Notes: generated by a model from the letters alone, not told the origin. Positions 1 through 8,639 are shown, numbered from the stretch's first letter. The stretch: DNA of 19,542 nt from Anaerolineales bacterium (GCA_022865865.1 JALHTN010000685.1:1-19542), one strand, 5' to 3'. Numbers and translations are program-made.

Positions 1-761
1 CCATGGGTTTCTTGCATGATGGACATTTATCTCTCGTTGACAGAGCTCGCGAGGAATGCGCCAGCGTTGTGGTCAGCATCTTCGTCAATCCGACCCAATT
101 CGGACCACAAGAGGATTATGGTGCTTATCCGCGTGATATCCCGCAAGACCTCGAACAGCTCAAACAACACGGTGTGGACCTGGTATGGATCCCGGAGACA
201 GAACAACTGTACCCGCCAGGTTTTCAAACCTGGGTCAAGGTTGATGAGTTGAGCCATCATCTGGAGGGTGAGATGCGTCCAGGACATTTCCAGGGGGTGA
301 CAACTATTGTGACAAAATTGTTTAATGCTGTCCAACCTGATAAGGTATTCTTTGGACAAAAGGATGCCCAGCAAACAATTATCGTAAAGCGGCTAGTGAA
401 AGACTTAAACATTCCAGTTGAAATCGTCGTATGCCCCATTATTAGAGAAATCGACGGTTTGGCAATGTCTAGCCGCAATGTTTATTTAGACCCGGATGAG
501 CGCCTAGCAGCACCAGTGCTCTTCCTGGCATTGAAGACAGCTGAGAGTGCTTTTCAAAATGGAGTTGATGATGCCGACCGGCTCAGGGAGATTGTGGTTG
601 ATACCATCAAGGGTGAGCCTCTGGCAGCAACCCAATATGTCTCTTGTGCACACCCAGATACCCTCGAAGAACTTTCTGGTCCAATCCAACAAGGTTTGCT
701 CTCAATGGCTGTCAAATTTGGGAAAACACGGCTGATCGATAATATTTTGATAGGAAAATGA
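1..761 (+). CDS. panC: Pantothenate synthetase, 5' end cut by the window edge
   Basis: PanC joins pantoate and beta-alanine, using ATP through a pantoyl-adenylate intermediate, to make pantothenate in the cytoplasm. The visible 252 residues carry the family signatures: MGFLHDGH with the HxGH nucleotide-binding motif (fragment residues 1-8), VNPTQF (28-33), RPGHFQGV (92-99), FGQKDAQQ (117-124) and the KMSKS-like segment REIDGLAMSSRN (148-159). The ATG at position 3 is not the start. It is the internal Met of the conserved PTMG motif, and bases 1-2 (CC) fit the end of a Thr codon, so roughly 25-30 N-terminal residues lie outside the window. The C-terminal domain is complete, ending at TGA 759-761. 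coaX starts 3 nt after this stop, so the two are almost certainly co-transcribed. Identification is secure. Confidence 0.96.
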   Translation, partial: MGFLHDGHLSLVDRAREECASVVVSIFVNPTQFGPQEDYGAYPRDIPQDLEQLKQHGVDLVWIPETEQLYPPGFQTWVKVDELSHHLEGEMRPGHFQGVTTIVTKLFNAVQPDKVFFGQKDAQQTIIVKRLVKDLNIPVEIVVCPIIREIDGLAMSSRNVYLDPDERLAAPVLFLALKTAESAFQNGVDDADRLREIVVDTIKGEPLAATQYVSCAHPDTLEELSGPIQQGLLSMAVKFGKTRLIDNILIGK

Positions 762-764
762 GAT

Positions 765-1529
765 ATGTTACTTACCATTGATATTGGCAACACAAACATA
801 ACCTTGGGTCTTTATGAGGGGGAATCATTAGGCTCTCGCTGGCGGCTGGCGACAAACCATGAAAGGATGCCGGATGAATATGGTTTGCAGTTTAGGGGTT
901 TATTAGCTCATGAACACCACCAGGTTGAAAATATCACGGGAATCTGCCTGGCATCTGTTGTGCCACCCTTGACCAGCAAGATCGTCCAAGCCTGCAGCAA
1001 TTACCTGAACCACGACCCGCTGGTTGTAGATGCTGGAGTGAAAACCGGTGTTCGCATTTTGTATGAGGATCCAAAAGCGGTGGGTGCTGACCGGATTGCG
1101 GATGCCGCTGCTGTACAGAGATTGTATGGTGGTCCGGCATGTGTGGTTGATTTTGGTACTGCCACTACCTTTGACGCTATCTCACCCAATGGTGATTACC
1201 TTGGTGGGGCGATCGCGCCTGGAATAGGGATTGCAGCTGAGGCTTTGTTTATTCGCACCGCGAAACTGCCTCGCGTTGATTTACAACGTCCCCCAAATGC
1301 GATTGGTCGAAATACAGTACATGCGATGCAATCTGGGTTATTGTTTGGATATGTTGCCCTAGTCGAAGGCATGGTAGAAAGATTTCGGGAAGAACTTGGT
1401 GAGGGGATGCGTGTCATCGCGACGGGAGGATTGTCTGAAATTCTAGCAGTTGAAACAGATACCATTGAAATCGTCGCACCATGGTTAACTCTGGATGGTT
1501 TGCGGATGATTTGGGACATGAACCGCTAG
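765..1529 (+). CDS. coaX: Type III pantothenate kinase
   Basis: CoaX phosphorylates pantothenate to 4'-phosphopantothenate, the first committed step of coenzyme A synthesis. The 254-residue product has the usual family length and the ASKHA-fold motifs: DIGNTN at residues 6-11 (phosphate loop), GADRI at 107-111, DFGTATTFD at 129-137 and GGAIAPG at 147-153. The ATG at 765 lies 3 nt after the panC stop and has an AGGA Shine-Dalgarno element about 9 nt upstream, inside the end of panC, so translation is probably coupled to panC. Supplier (PanC) and consumer (CoaX) of pantothenate therefore sit in one transcript. No clear hairpin terminator follows the TAG at 1527-1529. Type III kinases differ from the classical CoaA type and are not feedback-inhibited by CoA; that is family knowledge. 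Confidence 0.96.
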   Translation: MLLTIDIGNTNITLGLYEGESLGSRWRLATNHERMPDEYGLQFRGLLAHEHHQVENITGICLASVVPPLTSKIVQACSNYLNHDPLVVDAGVKTGVRILYEDPKAVGADRIADAAAVQRLYGGPACVVDFGTATTFDAISPNGDYLGGAIAPGIGIAAEALFIRTAKLPRVDLQRPPNAIGRNTVHAMQSGLLFGYVALVEGMVERFREELGEGMRVIATGGLSEILAVETDTIEIVAPWLTLDGLRMIWDMNR

Positions 1530-1615
1530 CCTCTCCAGGATACCAATGGATCTACCATGAATCGAGTTTGGTTTTGTTGATTACCCATTTCGATAAACAC
1601 GGTAGAATAATTCAA

Positions 1616-1643
1616 TTGCTCACTTCCGTTTTTCATATATAAT
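1616..1643 (+). promoter_or_regulatory. Putative sigma-70-type promoter for tsaC
   Basis: A perfect TATAAT -10 hexamer (1638-1643) lies 16 nt downstream of TTGCTC (1616-1621), a weak -35 that matches three of six bases. It lies in the 163-base gap between coaX and tsaC, and transcription would start about 40 nt before the tsaC ATG. The -10 is convincing and the -35 is not. The rest of this gap (1530-1692) shows no terminator or other structure that I can support. Confidence 0.45.
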
Positions 1644-1692
1644 TGGTTGGGATTTATTATCGATCTGCATTGTTGCTGGGAAATTGAAATCA

Positions 1693-2313
1693 ATGAATAC
1701 TGAAGTGATTAAGTCAGATCACCCGGTTGCGTTACCACATGCGGTGGATATTCTTCAGAATGGTGGATTGGTTGCATTTCCAACAGACACCGTCTATGGA
1801 TTAGCAGCTTTACCATCTAGAGATGAGTTCATCGAGTGTTTGTACATGGTGAAGGGGCGGGAATCATCACGGGCGATCGCAATATTAATTAGCTCTGCAG
1901 AACAATTGAGCGAGGTGTCGATATCACCAAATGATACTGCTCGTAAACTGGCGAACCGGTTCTGGCCCGGGCCATTAACACTAATCGTTCCTCGCCATCC
2001 AAATCTTCCAGATGTGCTTTCCCCAAATCCAACCATAGGAGTCCGGGTGCCAGACCATGAACTAGCGCTGCAGTTGCTCAGATTAACTGGACCACTTGGT
2101 GTGACATCTGCGAATCTCTCTGGTCATGAAAATACAACCACCGCACAGGAAGTATTGCAGCAGCTAGATGGACGTATTCACCTCTTGATTGACGGGGGCA
2201 AAAGCCCAGGTAGTGTACCCTCGACTGTTGTCGATTGTTCAACCGAGGAACCAATCATTTTACGTTCGGGGCCTATTGATTTGGATGAGATCCAAAGTGC
2301 AATAAGCGATTAA
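1693..2313 (+). CDS. tsaC: Threonylcarbamoyl-AMP synthase (Sua5/YrdC/YciO family)
   Basis: This enzyme makes L-threonylcarbamoyl-AMP from threonine, bicarbonate and ATP, the activated group used to form t6A37 on ANN-decoding tRNAs. From the ATG at 1693 it is 206 residues, the short TsaC/YrdC-domain-only form without the C-terminal Sua5 domain. Visible motifs are FPTDTVYGL (29-37), the K-x-R pair K54/R56, WPGPLTLI (91-98), TSANLSG (138-144) and PSTVVD (176-181). An in-frame TTG at 1684 could also serve as start, but ATG gives the normal family N-terminus; neither has a strong Shine-Dalgarno element. It converges on tsaD, the last enzyme of the same pathway, across a shared terminator. TsaB and TsaE are not in the window. 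The symbol follows the single-domain form; ywlC-type naming would also be acceptable. Confidence 0.93.
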   Translation: MNTEVIKSDHPVALPHAVDILQNGGLVAFPTDTVYGLAALPSRDEFIECLYMVKGRESSRAIAILISSAEQLSEVSISPNDTARKLANRFWPGPLTLIVPRHPNLPDVLSPNPTIGVRVPDHELALQLLRLTGPLGVTSANLSGHENTTTAQEVLQQLDGRIHLLIDGGKSPGSVPSTVVDCSTEEPIILRSGPIDLDEIQSAISD

Positions 2314-2410
2314 TCACCCAAAATTATTACGATTTTTCTCACCAATTATTTAAGTTCTTTTCATCGAGCATTCAGGTGAATGTGGCAAAATAATAAAGCA
2401 TTCTCCTCAA

Positions 2411-2460
2411 TTAAAACCGCCCTAGGGGTACGAGCCCCCCCAAAGGGCGGTTTGGTTTTA
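2411..2460. terminator. Bidirectional intrinsic terminator between tsaC and tsaD
   Basis: The arms AAACCGCCCT (2414-2423) and AGGGCGGTTT (2444-2453) pair perfectly over 10 bp. A smaller GGGG/CCCC helix (2425-2428 with 2435-2438) can form inside the loop. On the plus strand the hairpin is followed by a T-rich tail (TTTGGTTTTA). On the minus strand it is followed by TTTTAATTGAG, the complement of 2406-2416. It stands between two convergent genes and can terminate both. Confidence 0.88.
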
Positions 2461-2471
2461 ATGCCATTCTC

Positions 2472-3536
2472 TCATGCGAGTTCTGATACTGGCCAATTGG
2501 GGAGAGCATCCATATCTAACTCATCCCGTTGTCCAGCGCAATATCGGAAATAACCTGCTCCAGCGATCATGGCTGCATTATCTGTACACAATGAAAGAGG
2601 GGGAATATGAACTGGGAATTCAGAATTTTCGAGAAATTGCTGCCTTAAGGATTGATTTGCTGAAACCCCACCAGCGATAAGAATGTCTTCGGCACTCAAT
2701 TCTCTCGCTGCTTTAAGAGTTTTTGATACCAGTACTTCAATGACTGCAGCTTGAAAACTAGCAGCAATATCGTTCACCGGTAAGGGGAGATTTGTAGCCT
2801 CTAACCGGCGTACTTCACGGAGTACAGCTGTTTTCAAACCACTGAAAGAAAAATCCCAGCTATCGTTTAACCATGATCTGGGGAAGCTATAGGCGCGCTC
2901 ATTTCCACTCTTTGCAGATTGCTCGATTGCTGGACCACCTGGATAATCTAATCCGAGCAGCCTGGCGATTTTGTCAAAAGCTTCGCCAGCTGCATCATCT
3001 AATGTGCCTCCCAAACGTTGGTAAGTCAGATGATCCGTCATCAGGATCAGCTCAGTGTGCCCGCCAGAAACGATCAATGCTATCAGTGGGAATTTCGGAT
3101 CTCGATCAACTGTGTGTTCCTGTGTGTCTAACCAAGCTGAGTAGATATGGGCTTCCAGATGGTTCACACCAATGATGGGCAGTTGGTTAGCCAGAGCAAT
3201 CCCCTTCGCGGTATTTAGACCAACTACCAAAGATCCAGATAGTCCGGGACCTCGTGTTACTGCGATGCCATCGACATCTTCGAGAGTTATGTGAGCTTGT
3301 TGGAGAGCTTGTTCTATGACGGGATAGATAGTAATCACATGCTGGCGGGAGGCGATTTCTGGGAAGATGCCTCCATATTGAGCGTGGATATCTACCTGTG
3401 ATGCAACAATGTTCGACAGAATCTTTTTGCCATCCTCGACGACTGCAGCTGCGGTTTCATCGCAGGAAGTCTCAATTCCTAACAAGCGGATGGTGCCTTC
3501 TTGAGGGCTAGGTTTTTGAGGTGAATTGTCAGTCAT
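2472..3536 (-). CDS. tsaD: tRNA N6-threonylcarbamoyladenosine transferase subunit TsaD (Kae1/Qri7/YgjD)
   Basis: TsaD transfers the threonylcarbamoyl group from TC-AMP onto A37 of tRNAs, in bacteria normally as part of a TsaB-TsaD-TsaE complex. The 354-residue product is full length. It shows [15 protein letters not shown] (19-33), the metal-binding HLEAH (H126 and H130), SGGHTEL (157-163), the [19 protein letters not shown] segment (184-202), FSGLKTAV (231-238), IAGGVSAN (287-294) and CTDNAAMIA (317-325) with metal ligand D319. The ATG start has an AAGGA about 15 nt upstream, somewhat far for a Shine-Dalgarno. The gene is last in a minus-strand run, 45 nt after the M24 peptidase stop. No tsaB, tsaE or rimI neighbour is visible. 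Confidence 0.97.
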   Translation of the reverse strand: MTDNSPQKPSPQEGTIRLLGIETSCDETAAAVVEDGKKILSNIVASQVDIHAQYGGIFPEIASRQHVITIYPVIEQALQQAHITLEDVDGIAVTRGPGLSGSLVVGLNTAKGIALANQLPIIGVNHLEAHIYSAWLDTQEHTVDRDPKFPLIALIVSGGHTELILMTDHLTYQRLGGTLDDAAGEAFDKIARLLGLDYPGGPAIEQSAKSGNERAYSFPRSWLNDSWDFSFSGLKTAVLREVRRLEATNLPLPVNDIAASFQAAVIEVLVSKTLKAARELSAEDILIAGGVSANQSLRQQFLENSEFPVHIPPLSLCTDNAAMIAGAGYFRYCAGQRDELDMDALPNWPVSELA

Positions 3537-3581
3537 GAGGGTTTTCTATCCTTATTTTCCAGGTAGTATTTTCTTGATAAC

Positions 3582-4811
3582 TTACTTGATAGGTAATATC
3601 AAATCGTGTGGGTACTCCACCAATATTTCCATTTCACCATCTGGACGCACCCAGACAGTGTCCTCTAGACGCACTCCCATCCCCTTATCGGGGTAATATA
3701 ATCCTGGCTCGATTGTCACGACAGAACCTGGTGCAAGGCGGTCTTCTTTAAAATTTGAACTTATGCGTGGATACTCATGAATGTATAAGCCGACACCGTG
3801 GCCGAGACTGTGTACGTAACCTTCCTGGGTCTGGGGGTTGCTCTTGATGGTTGGATGTCCCATATCCGCGAACATTTCGCAAGTGCGATCCTGATATTGA
3901 CTGCAGGGAGAATTCACCTCGAGCTCACTGATGATCTGCTGGTAAACGTTGGAGACATCATCGTATAATGCCATCACCTCATCGGTCGCATATCCCAAGC
4001 TCCAGGTGCGGGTAAAATCGTAGAAATACCCTCCACCAGCCTCAGCAGGGAAAATATCGAAGATGATCGTCTGCCCGAGTTCCAGGATGTCCTTTGGATT
4101 GCCACTGCTGTGTGGTACCCCAGCATCGCGGCCGATGGCAAAAATGGTCCCCTCGGGATTTTCCACACCAGCTTCTGCAAGCCACAGGTTGATGCTGTTT
4201 TTTACTTCTCCAATTGTAAGAGGATCGCCATTTGATTTGACCAAGACATTGTCTTTACTTTTTTGGGAGGTCAGGAAATCCGCCACTTTGCCAACGATTG
4301 AAACCGTGATTTCACCCATTGCACGGATTCTATCGACCTCATCCTCATCCTTGGTTGCCATAGCCTGCATCATGAGAGAATCACCTAGCTGGCCAATAAT
4401 TTCGAGCTCTGGCAGTTTTTCTTTGATGCCTGAGAATATTGCATAGGAGCTGCCAACGTCCATCTTTCCATAGATGGCAATCTTACCTGAGGAGAGACCG
4501 TATTCGCTGAGCATTTTTTGGTAGCGTAAGATGGTGGCTTCGAGGATATCGCCTTTTGTTACTTTGATTAATTCATCAAACCGGTAATCTGCAAGATTTT
4601 TGGTTGTAAATCCGCTTCTTGCAGCCTCATCCCTTTCCATTGGGTTGTAGAAGAGTACTGGATTTGAACCTCTCTTCTTGATCAAGTCTCCACTGGTCAT
4701 ATGGATTAGACCCGTCAGATAAACCATGGGTGGATTGTGCTGCGCAGGTCCGGTGATCAAGATGGCATCTAAATCGTGATCATCCATCAAACGATCGAGA
4801 TCTGATTTCAT
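3582..4811 (-). CDS. M24 family metallopeptidase (Xaa-Pro aminopeptidase-like)
   Basis: This is a 409-residue cytoplasmic peptidase of the pita-bread fold. Residues 1 to about 150 form a creatinase/prolidase-type N-terminal domain, followed by the M24 catalytic domain. All five metal ligands are present: D252 and D265 (in FDIFPAEAGGGYFYDFT), H338 (HSLGHGVG), E368 (TIEPG) and E383 (VRLEDT). H234 in the GVPHSSG motif is the usual catalytic-site histidine. The family removes N-terminal residues ahead of proline or splits Xaa-Pro dipeptides; which of these applies cannot be told from sequence. The ATG start has a good AGGAG Shine-Dalgarno about 6 nt upstream. It lies 21 nt downstream of selA on the same strand. 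There is no signal peptide. I do not assign pepP or pepQ because the subfamily is unclear. Confidence 0.92.
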   Translation of the reverse strand: MKSDLDRLMDDHDLDAILITGPAQHNPPMVYLTGLIHMTSGDLIKKRGSNPVLFYNPMERDEAARSGFTTKNLADYRFDELIKVTKGDILEATILRYQKMLSEYGLSSGKIAIYGKMDVGSSYAIFSGIKEKLPELEIIGQLGDSLMMQAMATKDEDEVDRIRAMGEITVSIVGKVADFLTSQKSKDNVLVKSNGDPLTIGEVKNSINLWLAEAGVENPEGTIFAIGRDAGVPHSSGNPKDILELGQTIIFDIFPAEAGGGYFYDFTRTWSLGYATDEVMALYDDVSNVYQQIISELEVNSPCSQYQDRTCEMFADMGHPTIKSNPQTQEGYVHSLGHGVGLYIHEYPRISSNFKEDRLAPGSVVTIEPGLYYPDKGMGVRLEDTVWVRPDGEMEILVEYPHDLILPIK

Positions 4812-4832
4812 TGTTGCTCCTAATATTTTGTG

Positions 4833-6188
4833 TTATTGGTTCAAGATGTGCCTTAAATTTGTGAGTAATTCTTCCTCTTGCGGGATCAATACTGTCCTTG
4901 GATCGAGAACCAGGCGGTCTTCCTCAAGCCGGGCTATGATCGGAGGTTGGGTTTCTCTCAACTGAGCGAGCAGCTTGTTCGGATGGCGAGTGCTGATCGC
5001 GACCAACCATGTGGGCAGGGTCTCACCCGGCAAACTGCCACCTCCTACAGTCGATCTGCCTTCAAGGATCTCGCCCCGTTCAAGTGTCGTAATCCACTGG
5101 TTTGCCCTAGCGTGAATTTTCTCAAGTGGTTGGCTGATCATACTCCAAACGGGAATCTCTGTTTGGGCTTCTGTTCTTAAGTAATGGAGCAGTGTTGCTG
5201 AGAGAGCCGCGAGGCAGAGTTTGTCTGCCCGGATAGCTCTTGCCAGAGGATGTTTCTTGAGTTTATTGACCAGGTTTGATTTTCCAAGGATGATACCGGC
5301 TTGCGGGCCACCAAGCAGCTTGTCGCCCGAGAAGCATACCAAATCTACATCTGCGGCAAGTGATTCTTGAACCATCGGTTCATGACCCAAATCGAAATCA
5401 GCAGTATCGAGCAAAGCTCCAGAACCCAAATCATCCACAACGGGTAAGCCGGCTTGGTGGGCAACCGAAACGATTTCACGCAAAGATGGTTCACTGGTAA
5501 ATCCGAGGATTTGGAAATTCGACCGATGAGCACGCATGATCAGTTTAATTGACTCATCCTGAATCGCCTGTTGGTAATCATGCAGGTGGACTCGATTTGT
5601 GGTACCAATTTCGAACAATATCGCACCAGATTGCTTCATCACATCGGGGATACGAAAACCACCACCGATCTCAACTAATTGCGATCGAGCGATAACGACT
5701 TTTCTCCGTCTGGATAAGGTTGATAGGATGAGCAATACTGCTGCAGCATTGTTGTTGACAACTAAAGCTGCCTCAGCTCCTGTCAACTGCTTTAAATAAT
5801 CCTCCGCATGGATGCTCCTTGAACCCCTGCTCCCCAATTCGAGATTGTATTCCAATGTACTATAACCCGAGGCAGTATCATTAATTGCTTGTAAAGCTGA
5901 TTTGCTGATAGGAGCTCGACCAAGATTGGTATGTAATATTACACCGGTTGCATTGATCACATGCTGTAAAGTTGGGGCGGTCCAAGATTTTAATTGTTCC
6001 GCCACCATTGCAAGTATATCCTTCTCAGCAGGAATATCATCACCTGAACTATGTCTGGATCGCACAATATCTAAAACCATGCGTATAGCTTGTATAGTTA
6101 ATAAACGACCATAAACGGAAATGTACTCCGTAATCGTTTCAGTACTGATCAATTGATCAACGGAGGGGAGTTGCCGGAGTTCACTCAT
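4833..6188 (-). CDS. selA: L-seryl-tRNA(Sec) selenium transferase (selenocysteine synthase)
   Basis: SelA is a PLP enzyme that converts Ser-tRNA(Sec) to Sec-tRNA(Sec) with selenophosphate, allowing UGA to be read as selenocysteine. The 451-residue product has the N-terminal SelA domain (residues 1 to about 60, LPSVDQLI...). The core motifs follow: INATGVILHTNLGRAP (78-93), the LELGSRGSRSIH segment (116-127), LTGAEAALVVNNNAAA (135-150), FRIPDVM (178-184), GTTNRVHL (195-202) and FSGDKLLGGPQAG (286-298) with K290 as the PLP lysine. The intact N-terminal tRNA-binding domain and strict motif agreement argue for genuine SelA rather than a SelA-like PLP homologue. The ATG has an AAGGA about 14 nt upstream that overlaps the stop codon of the preceding gene. 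selB, selD and tRNA-Sec are not in the window. Confidence 0.95.
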   Translation of the reverse strand: MSELRQLPSVDQLISTETITEYISVYGRLLTIQAIRMVLDIVRSRHSSGDDIPAEKDILAMVAEQLKSWTAPTLQHVINATGVILHTNLGRAPISKSALQAINDTASGYSTLEYNLELGSRGSRSIHAEDYLKQLTGAEAALVVNNNAAAVLLILSTLSRRRKVVIARSQLVEIGGGFRIPDVMKQSGAILFEIGTTNRVHLHDYQQAIQDESIKLIMRAHRSNFQILGFTSEPSLREIVSVAHQAGLPVVDDLGSGALLDTADFDLGHEPMVQESLAADVDLVCFSGDKLLGGPQAGIILGKSNLVNKLKKHPLARAIRADKLCLAALSATLLHYLRTEAQTEIPVWSMISQPLEKIHARANQWITTLERGEILEGRSTVGGGSLPGETLPTWLVAISTRHPNKLLAQLRETQPPIIARLEEDRLVLDPRTVLIPQEEELLTNLRHILNQ

Positions 6189-6205
6189 TGATTAGAAAGT
6201 GTTCC

Positions 6206-6598
6206 TTAAGGATTCCACTGGCTGCGTTCCCGCATACGAAGAAGCACTTCGATCGCAAAGAATCCCACTGCAAGCAGAAGAACTAGCGCTGGGGTAAGAA
6301 CCCGCCCCAGCTGCAGCCATGCTAAGGTAGGAAAGTATATCCCAAACCAAATTGCTTCTCGGATGATCACACCAGGGGATACAGGAGGATTAGTGGGAAA
6401 GCGCTGGTTTAGGAAAGCTACAATCGGAAGTGCTGTACCAGTTAATGCCAGAACACCAAGGAAGAAGAATAACCACCTGGGGCCTACTGTTGGGTAAGTG
6501 AAAGTAATCAAAGCAAATAAACCACCCCAGCCGATTAAGGCCAGGATAATCGCAGCAGGCATGAAATTTCTCACTGGTGGTGATGATTGGCTATTCAT
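6206..6598 (-). CDS. Small integral membrane protein of unknown function, four predicted helices
   Basis: I do not recognise a characterised family. The 130-residue product has a short polar N-terminus and four hydrophobic stretches at about residues 13-33, 42-62, 80-97 and 101-120. It ends with a basic/polar cytoplasmic-like tail (RMRERSQWNP). Loop 2-3 is Pro/Asn rich. It is the first gene of a minus-strand run, with its stop 17 nt before selA, so it may be co-transcribed with selA. The ATG has AGGA 6 nt upstream (complement of 6605-6608). A TATAAT reads on the minus strand at 6610-6615, only 11 nt before the ATG. If used as a -10 it would give an almost leaderless transcript lacking that Shine-Dalgarno, so its role is doubtful. 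A link to selenium metabolism is not shown. Confidence 0.75.
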   Translation of the reverse strand: MNSQSSPPVRNFMPAAIILALIGWGGLFALITFTYPTVGPRWLFFFLGVLALTGTALPIVAFLNQRFPTNPPVSPGVIIREAIWFGIYFPTLAWLQLGRVLTPALVLLLAVGFFAIEVLLRMRERSQWNP

Positions 6599-6615
6599 TC
6601 GATATCCTAATTATA

Positions 6616-6664
6616 TCTAAAAATAAAAACCCGGTAATCATCAGTTATCCTGAAAATTACCGGG
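6616..6664 (-). terminator. Intrinsic terminator of dnaK
   Basis: On the minus strand, CCCGGTAAT (complement of 6656-6664) pairs perfectly over 9 bp with ATTACCGGG (complement of 6630-6638) around a 17-nt loop. A T-rich tail TTTTTATTTT follows (complement of 6620-6629). It lies 22 nt after the dnaK stop and separates dnaK from the downstream selA run. It is a textbook rho-independent terminator. Confidence 0.92.
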
Positions 6665-6685
6665 CAGACCTGCGGATTGATTTAC

Positions 6686-8584
6686 TTAGACTTCTCGGAA
6701 TTCACCTTCAACAACTTCTTCCTCGTTTTCCTCGTCTTGATGGGCTTGTGGCTCATGGCCATTGCTGCCGGGTTCAGCCTGCTGCTGAGCGTACATCTGC
6801 TGGCTGATTGCGTGGAAGGCATTTTGTAGTTCCTCAGTTTGTTGGCGGAGGGTGGTGACATCGTCATTCTTCATTGTCTCCCGCAGTTCGTTGATTTTCC
6901 CTTCGATTTCCGAACGTTCTTCAGAGGAGATCTTTTCACCTAGTTCCTGGAGGGTCTTTTCTGTTTGATATGCGGTGCTGTCGGCAATGTTCCGGGCTTC
7001 GATCAAATCTCTTCGTTGGCGATCGTCACTCTCATGGTCGCGGGCATCCTTTACCATCTCGTCAATTTCAGATTTGTTGAGGTTGGTTGAAGCCGTAATG
7101 GTCACATTCTGTTCTTTACCCGTGGCTTTATCCTGGGCGGTGACTTTGATGATTCCGTTTGAATCGATATCAAAAGTCACTTCTACTTGTGGAATTCCGC
7201 GTTGCGCAGGTGGTATTCCCTCCAACCTGAAGCGACCGAGGCTCATGTTATCGCTTACCATGGGTCGCTCACCTTGAAGAACATGGATATCGACGGCGGT
7301 CTGGTTATCCTCGGCAGTTGAAAATATTTCAGATTTTCGAACCGGGATGGTTGTATTGCGGTCAATTATCGGGGTCATCACGCTTCCCAAGGTTTCCAGT
7401 CCTAACGAAAGCGGGGTAACATCTAAAAGCAGAACATCTTTGACATCTCCTGCCAGCACTCCAGCTTGAATGGCCGCACCGATCGCAACTACCTCGTCTG
7501 GATTGACACCTTTATGGGGTTCTTTATTGGTCAATGAACGGACGAGTTCTTGGACCATGGGCATGCGCGTCGCGCCGCCAACGAGAACGATCTCGTCAAT
7601 ATCAGACTGACCAAGATTGGCGTCATTTAATGCAGCATTGAAAGGATCTCTTAAGCGTTGAATTAGATCTTCGGTGAGCTGATCAAATTTCGCCCGGGAT
7701 AATTTCGTTTGCAGGTGTTTCGGACCAGAAGCATCAGCTGAGATATATGGCAGATTTATTTCGGTCTCCATCACACTTGAAAGTTCTACCTTTGCTTTCT
7801 CAGCAGCTTCACGCAGCCTCTGTAGAGCCTGTCGATCAGTTCTCAGGTCAATACCTTGGTCTATCTTGAATCCATCTGCTACCCAATTCACGATCCGTTC
7901 GTCCCAATCATCACCACCGAGATGAGTATCTCCATTGGTGGATTTGACCTCGATCACCCCTTCACCAACTTCAAGTACGGAAACATCAAAAGTGCCACCA
8001 CCTAAGTCAAATACGAGGATGGTTTCATTTTCTTTCTTATCAAGTCCATATGCCAGTGCAGCTGCAGTTGGTTCATTGATTATTCGCAGAACTTCCAAAC
8101 CCGCGATTTTGCCAGCATCTTTCGTAGATTGGCGCTGGCTGTCATTGAAATATGCAGGTACAGTTATTACTGCTTTGCTGACCGATTCTCCAAGGTAGGC
8201 CTCTGCATCAGATTTGAGTTTGGATAGAATCATTGCAGAGATTTCTTGGGGGGTGTATTCTTTATTAACGACCGGGATATTTACCCTTGCGTCTCCAGCT
8301 GGGCCTTGCACGACCTCAAAAGGAACCATCGTTCGCTCGGTTTCGACTTCCTCGTACCGGCGACCCATAAATCGCTTGATTGATGATATTGTGTTTTCAG
8401 GATTGACTACCGCCTGCCTCTTTGCAGTTTGCCCAACCAAACGTTCATTATTCTTGTTGAATCCTATGACAGATGGTAACAAACGGGTGCCCTCGGCAGT
8501 TGTTATCACCGTCGGGTCACCACCTTCCATCACTGCTACGACACTATTGGTGGTACCTAAATCTATACCGATAATCTTTGACAT
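6686..8584 (-). CDS. dnaK: Chaperone protein DnaK (Hsp70)
   Basis: DnaK is the cytoplasmic ATP-driven Hsp70 chaperone that works with DnaJ and GrpE. The 632-residue product is full length. The nucleotide-binding domain has [14 protein letters not shown] (5-18), the [14 protein letters not shown] segment (167-180), [17 protein letters not shown] (191-207) and [13 protein letters not shown] (333-345). The interdomain linker LLLDVTP (385-391) leads into the substrate-binding domain. The helical lid is followed by a Gln/Glu-rich tail ending [11 protein letters not shown], matching the usual acidic EEVV-type C-terminus. The ATG has a strong AAGGAGTGA Shine-Dalgarno. The gene stands alone between its own promoter and terminator, with no grpE, dnaJ or hrcA beside it. 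It is divergent from dnaA. Confidence 0.98.
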   Translation of the reverse strand: MSKIIGIDLGTTNSVVAVMEGGDPTVITTAEGTRLLPSVIGFNKNNERLVGQTAKRQAVVNPENTISSIKRFMGRRYEEVETERTMVPFEVVQGPAGDARVNIPVVNKEYTPQEISAMILSKLKSDAEAYLGESVSKAVITVPAYFNDSQRQSTKDAGKIAGLEVLRIINEPTAAALAYGLDKKENETILVFDLGGGTFDVSVLEVGEGVIEVKSTNGDTHLGGDDWDERIVNWVADGFKIDQGIDLRTDRQALQRLREAAEKAKVELSSVMETEINLPYISADASGPKHLQTKLSRAKFDQLTEDLIQRLRDPFNAALNDANLGQSDIDEIVLVGGATRMPMVQELVRSLTNKEPHKGVNPDEVVAIGAAIQAGVLAGDVKDVLLLDVTPLSLGLETLGSVMTPIIDRNTTIPVRKSEIFSTAEDNQTAVDIHVLQGERPMVSDNMSLGRFRLEGIPPAQRGIPQVEVTFDIDSNGIIKVTAQDKATGKEQNVTITASTNLNKSEIDEMVKDARDHESDDRQRRDLIEARNIADSTAYQTEKTLQELGEKISSEERSEIEGKINELRETMKNDDVTTLRQQTEELQNAFHAISQQMYAQQQAEPGSNGHEPQAHQDEENEEEVVEGEFREV

Positions 8585-8609
8585 CTATTCACTCCTTATT
8601 CCCTTTTAT

Positions 8610-8639
8610 TTTATAAGTAATGATACCGGATGATTGCAA
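8610..8639 (-). promoter_or_regulatory. Putative sigma-70-type promoter of dnaK
   Basis: On the minus strand TTGCAA (complement of 8634-8639) lies 18 nt upstream of TATAAA (complement of 8610-8615). Transcription would start roughly 18 nt before the dnaK ATG, leaving the strong AAGGAG Shine-Dalgarno in a short leader. I see no CIRCE operator (TTAGCACTC-N9-GAGTGCTAA) here, so HrcA control is not supported. Confidence 0.5.

Noticed and set aside
3..761. ATG at position 3 as a true panC start.
   Set aside because: It is the internal Met of the conserved PTMG segment. The gene runs in from outside the window.
4063..4446. A 127-codon plus-strand ORF opposite the M24 peptidase gene, and similar long ORFs opposite dnaK (8214-8633) and the oxidoreductase (18643-19095).
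   Set aside because: Each lies antisense to a gene with clear family motifs, has no domain, no Shine-Dalgarno and a composition typical of a shadow frame.
6610..6615. Minus-strand TATAAT just upstream of the four-helix membrane protein gene as its promoter.
   Set aside because: It is 11 nt from the ATG, would remove the Shine-Dalgarno from the transcript, and has no good -35 partner. It was not listed as a promoter.
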